From an uncultured Haloferula sp. (lineage in GTDB: Bacteria; Verrucomicrobiota; Verrucomicrobiae; Verrucomicrobiales; Akkermansiaceae), in contig CAMLOZ010000153.1 of NCBI GenBank assembly GCA_946481625.1, positions 1 through 7,578 of the forward strand: DNA of 7,578 bases. Direction: 5' to 3'. Position numbers and translations under genes: made by a program. A model generated the notes under the pieces. It saw only the letters and a list, made by a program, of their open reading frames with translations. It did not search any database and was not told where the DNA came from. Below, in pieces: positions 6,882-7,578 of this stretch (within the stretch, counting starts at the first letter, position 1; each line of letters starts with the position of its first letter).

Positions 6882-7502
6882 GTGCATAACCTTACCTCTC
6901 GCGCCTTCCGCGCCAAGTCGTTTGCCTCGCTCATAGCGTGCGCTGCTCTGTCGGCCCCGGCATTCGGGGCGGTGAACTACACCACGGACGGTTCCACGAT
7001 CACCGTAACTTGGGATGAAACCTTCATCCTGAACACCTCGAGCTTCGGCTCGGGGTACGTATTCCTGATTGTTGAAGACGTCTTCGACGTGCCGGGTCCT
7101 TCGGAGGAAGCCTATTTTTCCGGGGTCACCTCGATGAGCCAGTCGGTTTTCATCAACGGCGGATCCGGCCAATCGGTGACGAATTGGACCGGTTGGCAGT
7201 ACCGTCCGGGAGAGGAACATGACTACAGCTCGGTGGATGCAGCCTTCGGTCTCGATACCATCGGGCTGCCTGCGATCGCCGCGGGAGATACGTTCCGCTG
7301 GACCGGTTCGATGACCGTGAACGTCTCGAACCCGGAGTACCGCATGCCCGACAATCCCGGGTCAACGACAGCATACCTGGCCGCAAACGATGGCACCTAC
7401 TCCAATGTGATTTCCACCGTGGTCACTGTTCCCGAACCGTCCTCGGTCGGATTGCTGGCCGGTTCGCTGCTTCTTGCTTTCCGCCGCCGTCGCCGCGCCT
7501 GA
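6882..7502 (+). CDS. Secreted PEP-CTERM sorting domain protein
   Basis: A 206-residue protein starting at GTG; a stop at 6843-6845 closes the frame upstream and no better start is present. Residues 1-29 form a Sec signal peptide (basic R7, R10, K12; hydrophobic core 13-28; probable cleavage after A-F-G at 27-29). The mature part is rich in Thr, Ser, Gly and aromatic residues, has no cysteine, and looks like beta-strand surface protein; I recognise no named domain in it. The C-terminus is a full PEP-CTERM signal: VPEP at 183-186, a short hydrophobic span (LLAGSLLLAF) and the basic tail RRRRRA. Such proteins are processed by an exosortase, usually encoded elsewhere, and are often tied to the envelope or exopolysaccharide. 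The specific function is unknown. The gene is flanked by a candidate promoter and operator upstream and an intrinsic terminator 27 bases after its stop, so it is probably monocistronic. Confidence 0.88.
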   Translation: MHNLTSRAFRAKSFASLIACAALSAPAFGAVNYTTDGSTITVTWDETFILNTSSFGSGYVFLIVEDVFDVPGPSEEAYFSGVTSMSQSVFINGGSGQSVTNWTGWQYRPGEEHDYSSVDAAFGLDTIGLPAIAAGDTFRWTGSMTVNVSNPEYRMPDNPGSTTAYLAANDGTYSNVISTVVTVPEPSSVGLLAGSLLLAFRRRRRA

Positions 7503-7529
7503 GCGTCGATTGCCAGCCGATATTCTTCG

Positions 7530-7563
7530 AAGGGTTTGGAGATCACTTCTCCAGACCCTTTTT
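7530..7563 (+). terminator. Intrinsic terminator of the PEP-CTERM gene
   Basis: AAGGGTTTGGAGA (7530-7542) pairs with TCTCCAGACCCTT (7548-7560) over 13 positions with a single G-U wobble and a 5-base loop (TCACT). A run of five T at 7559-7563 follows directly. This is a textbook rho-independent terminator on the + strand. The - strand has no T-run after the stem, so it is one-directional. Confidence 0.88.
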
Positions 7564-7578
7564 CACGAGATCCTCTTT

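Noticed and set aside
6930..6941. LIAC at residues 17-20 of the PEP-CTERM protein as a lipobox
   Set aside because: It fits the short pattern, but the hydrophobic core before the cysteine is only about seven residues and continues past it to a normal A-F-G cleavage site. The C-terminal sorting signal also fits a non-lipidated export route better.
6750..7220. 156-codon - strand frame spanning the spacer before the PEP-CTERM gene
   Set aside because: It overlaps two well-supported + strand genes, and its translation is Arg-rich with no signal or domain.

Overview
The window looks like a chromosomal piece of a GC-rich member of the Verrucomicrobiota (Luteolibacter/Haloferula-like Verrucomicrobiaceae would fit). 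Two things support this. The first gene ends in the heme-binding CxxCH domain of the Pirellula/Verrucomicrobium type, preceded by the matching dehydrogenase-type propeller domain. The last gene carries a PEP-CTERM cell-surface sorting signal of the kind common in this phylum. The genus is an inference from protein style, not from a marker gene.

Layout. (1) Bases 1-2825, + strand: the 3' part (about 940 codons, 5' end outside the window) of a large modular exported c-type cytochrome protein: end of a beta-propeller dehydrogenase-like domain, HEAT-like helical repeats, a LamG/concanavalin-like domain, then the heme domain. (2) Bases 2826-2871: short gap between convergent genes with a GC-rich hairpin. 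(3) Bases 2872-5872, - strand: a probable two-gene operon, an LptF/LptG-family permease followed 16 bases later by a SulP-family anion transporter with a STAS domain. (4) Bases 5873-6106: divergent intergenic region with a perfect 11-base palindrome. (5) Bases 6107-6790, + strand: a Tat-exported DUF882/YcbK-like (peptidase M15-type) protein. (6) Bases 6791-6881: an AT-richer spacer with an inverted repeat and a possible promoter. (7) Bases 6882-7502, + strand: a small secreted PEP-CTERM protein, followed by a strong intrinsic terminator.

All five proteins act in or beyond the inner membrane: periplasmic redox and possible glycan binding, lipopolysaccharide export, anion transport, cell-wall modification, and surface sorting. 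Apart from the permease-transporter pair, nothing shows they share a pathway. I see no mobile element, CRISPR array, tRNA or rRNA. I did not find a clear new multi-gene system. The items most worth a second look are the LamG insertion in the cytochrome protein, the recurrent CCTAACRG motif that contains the only two in-frame TTA codons I found in the window, and the inverted repeat/possible leaderless start at the PEP-CTERM gene.
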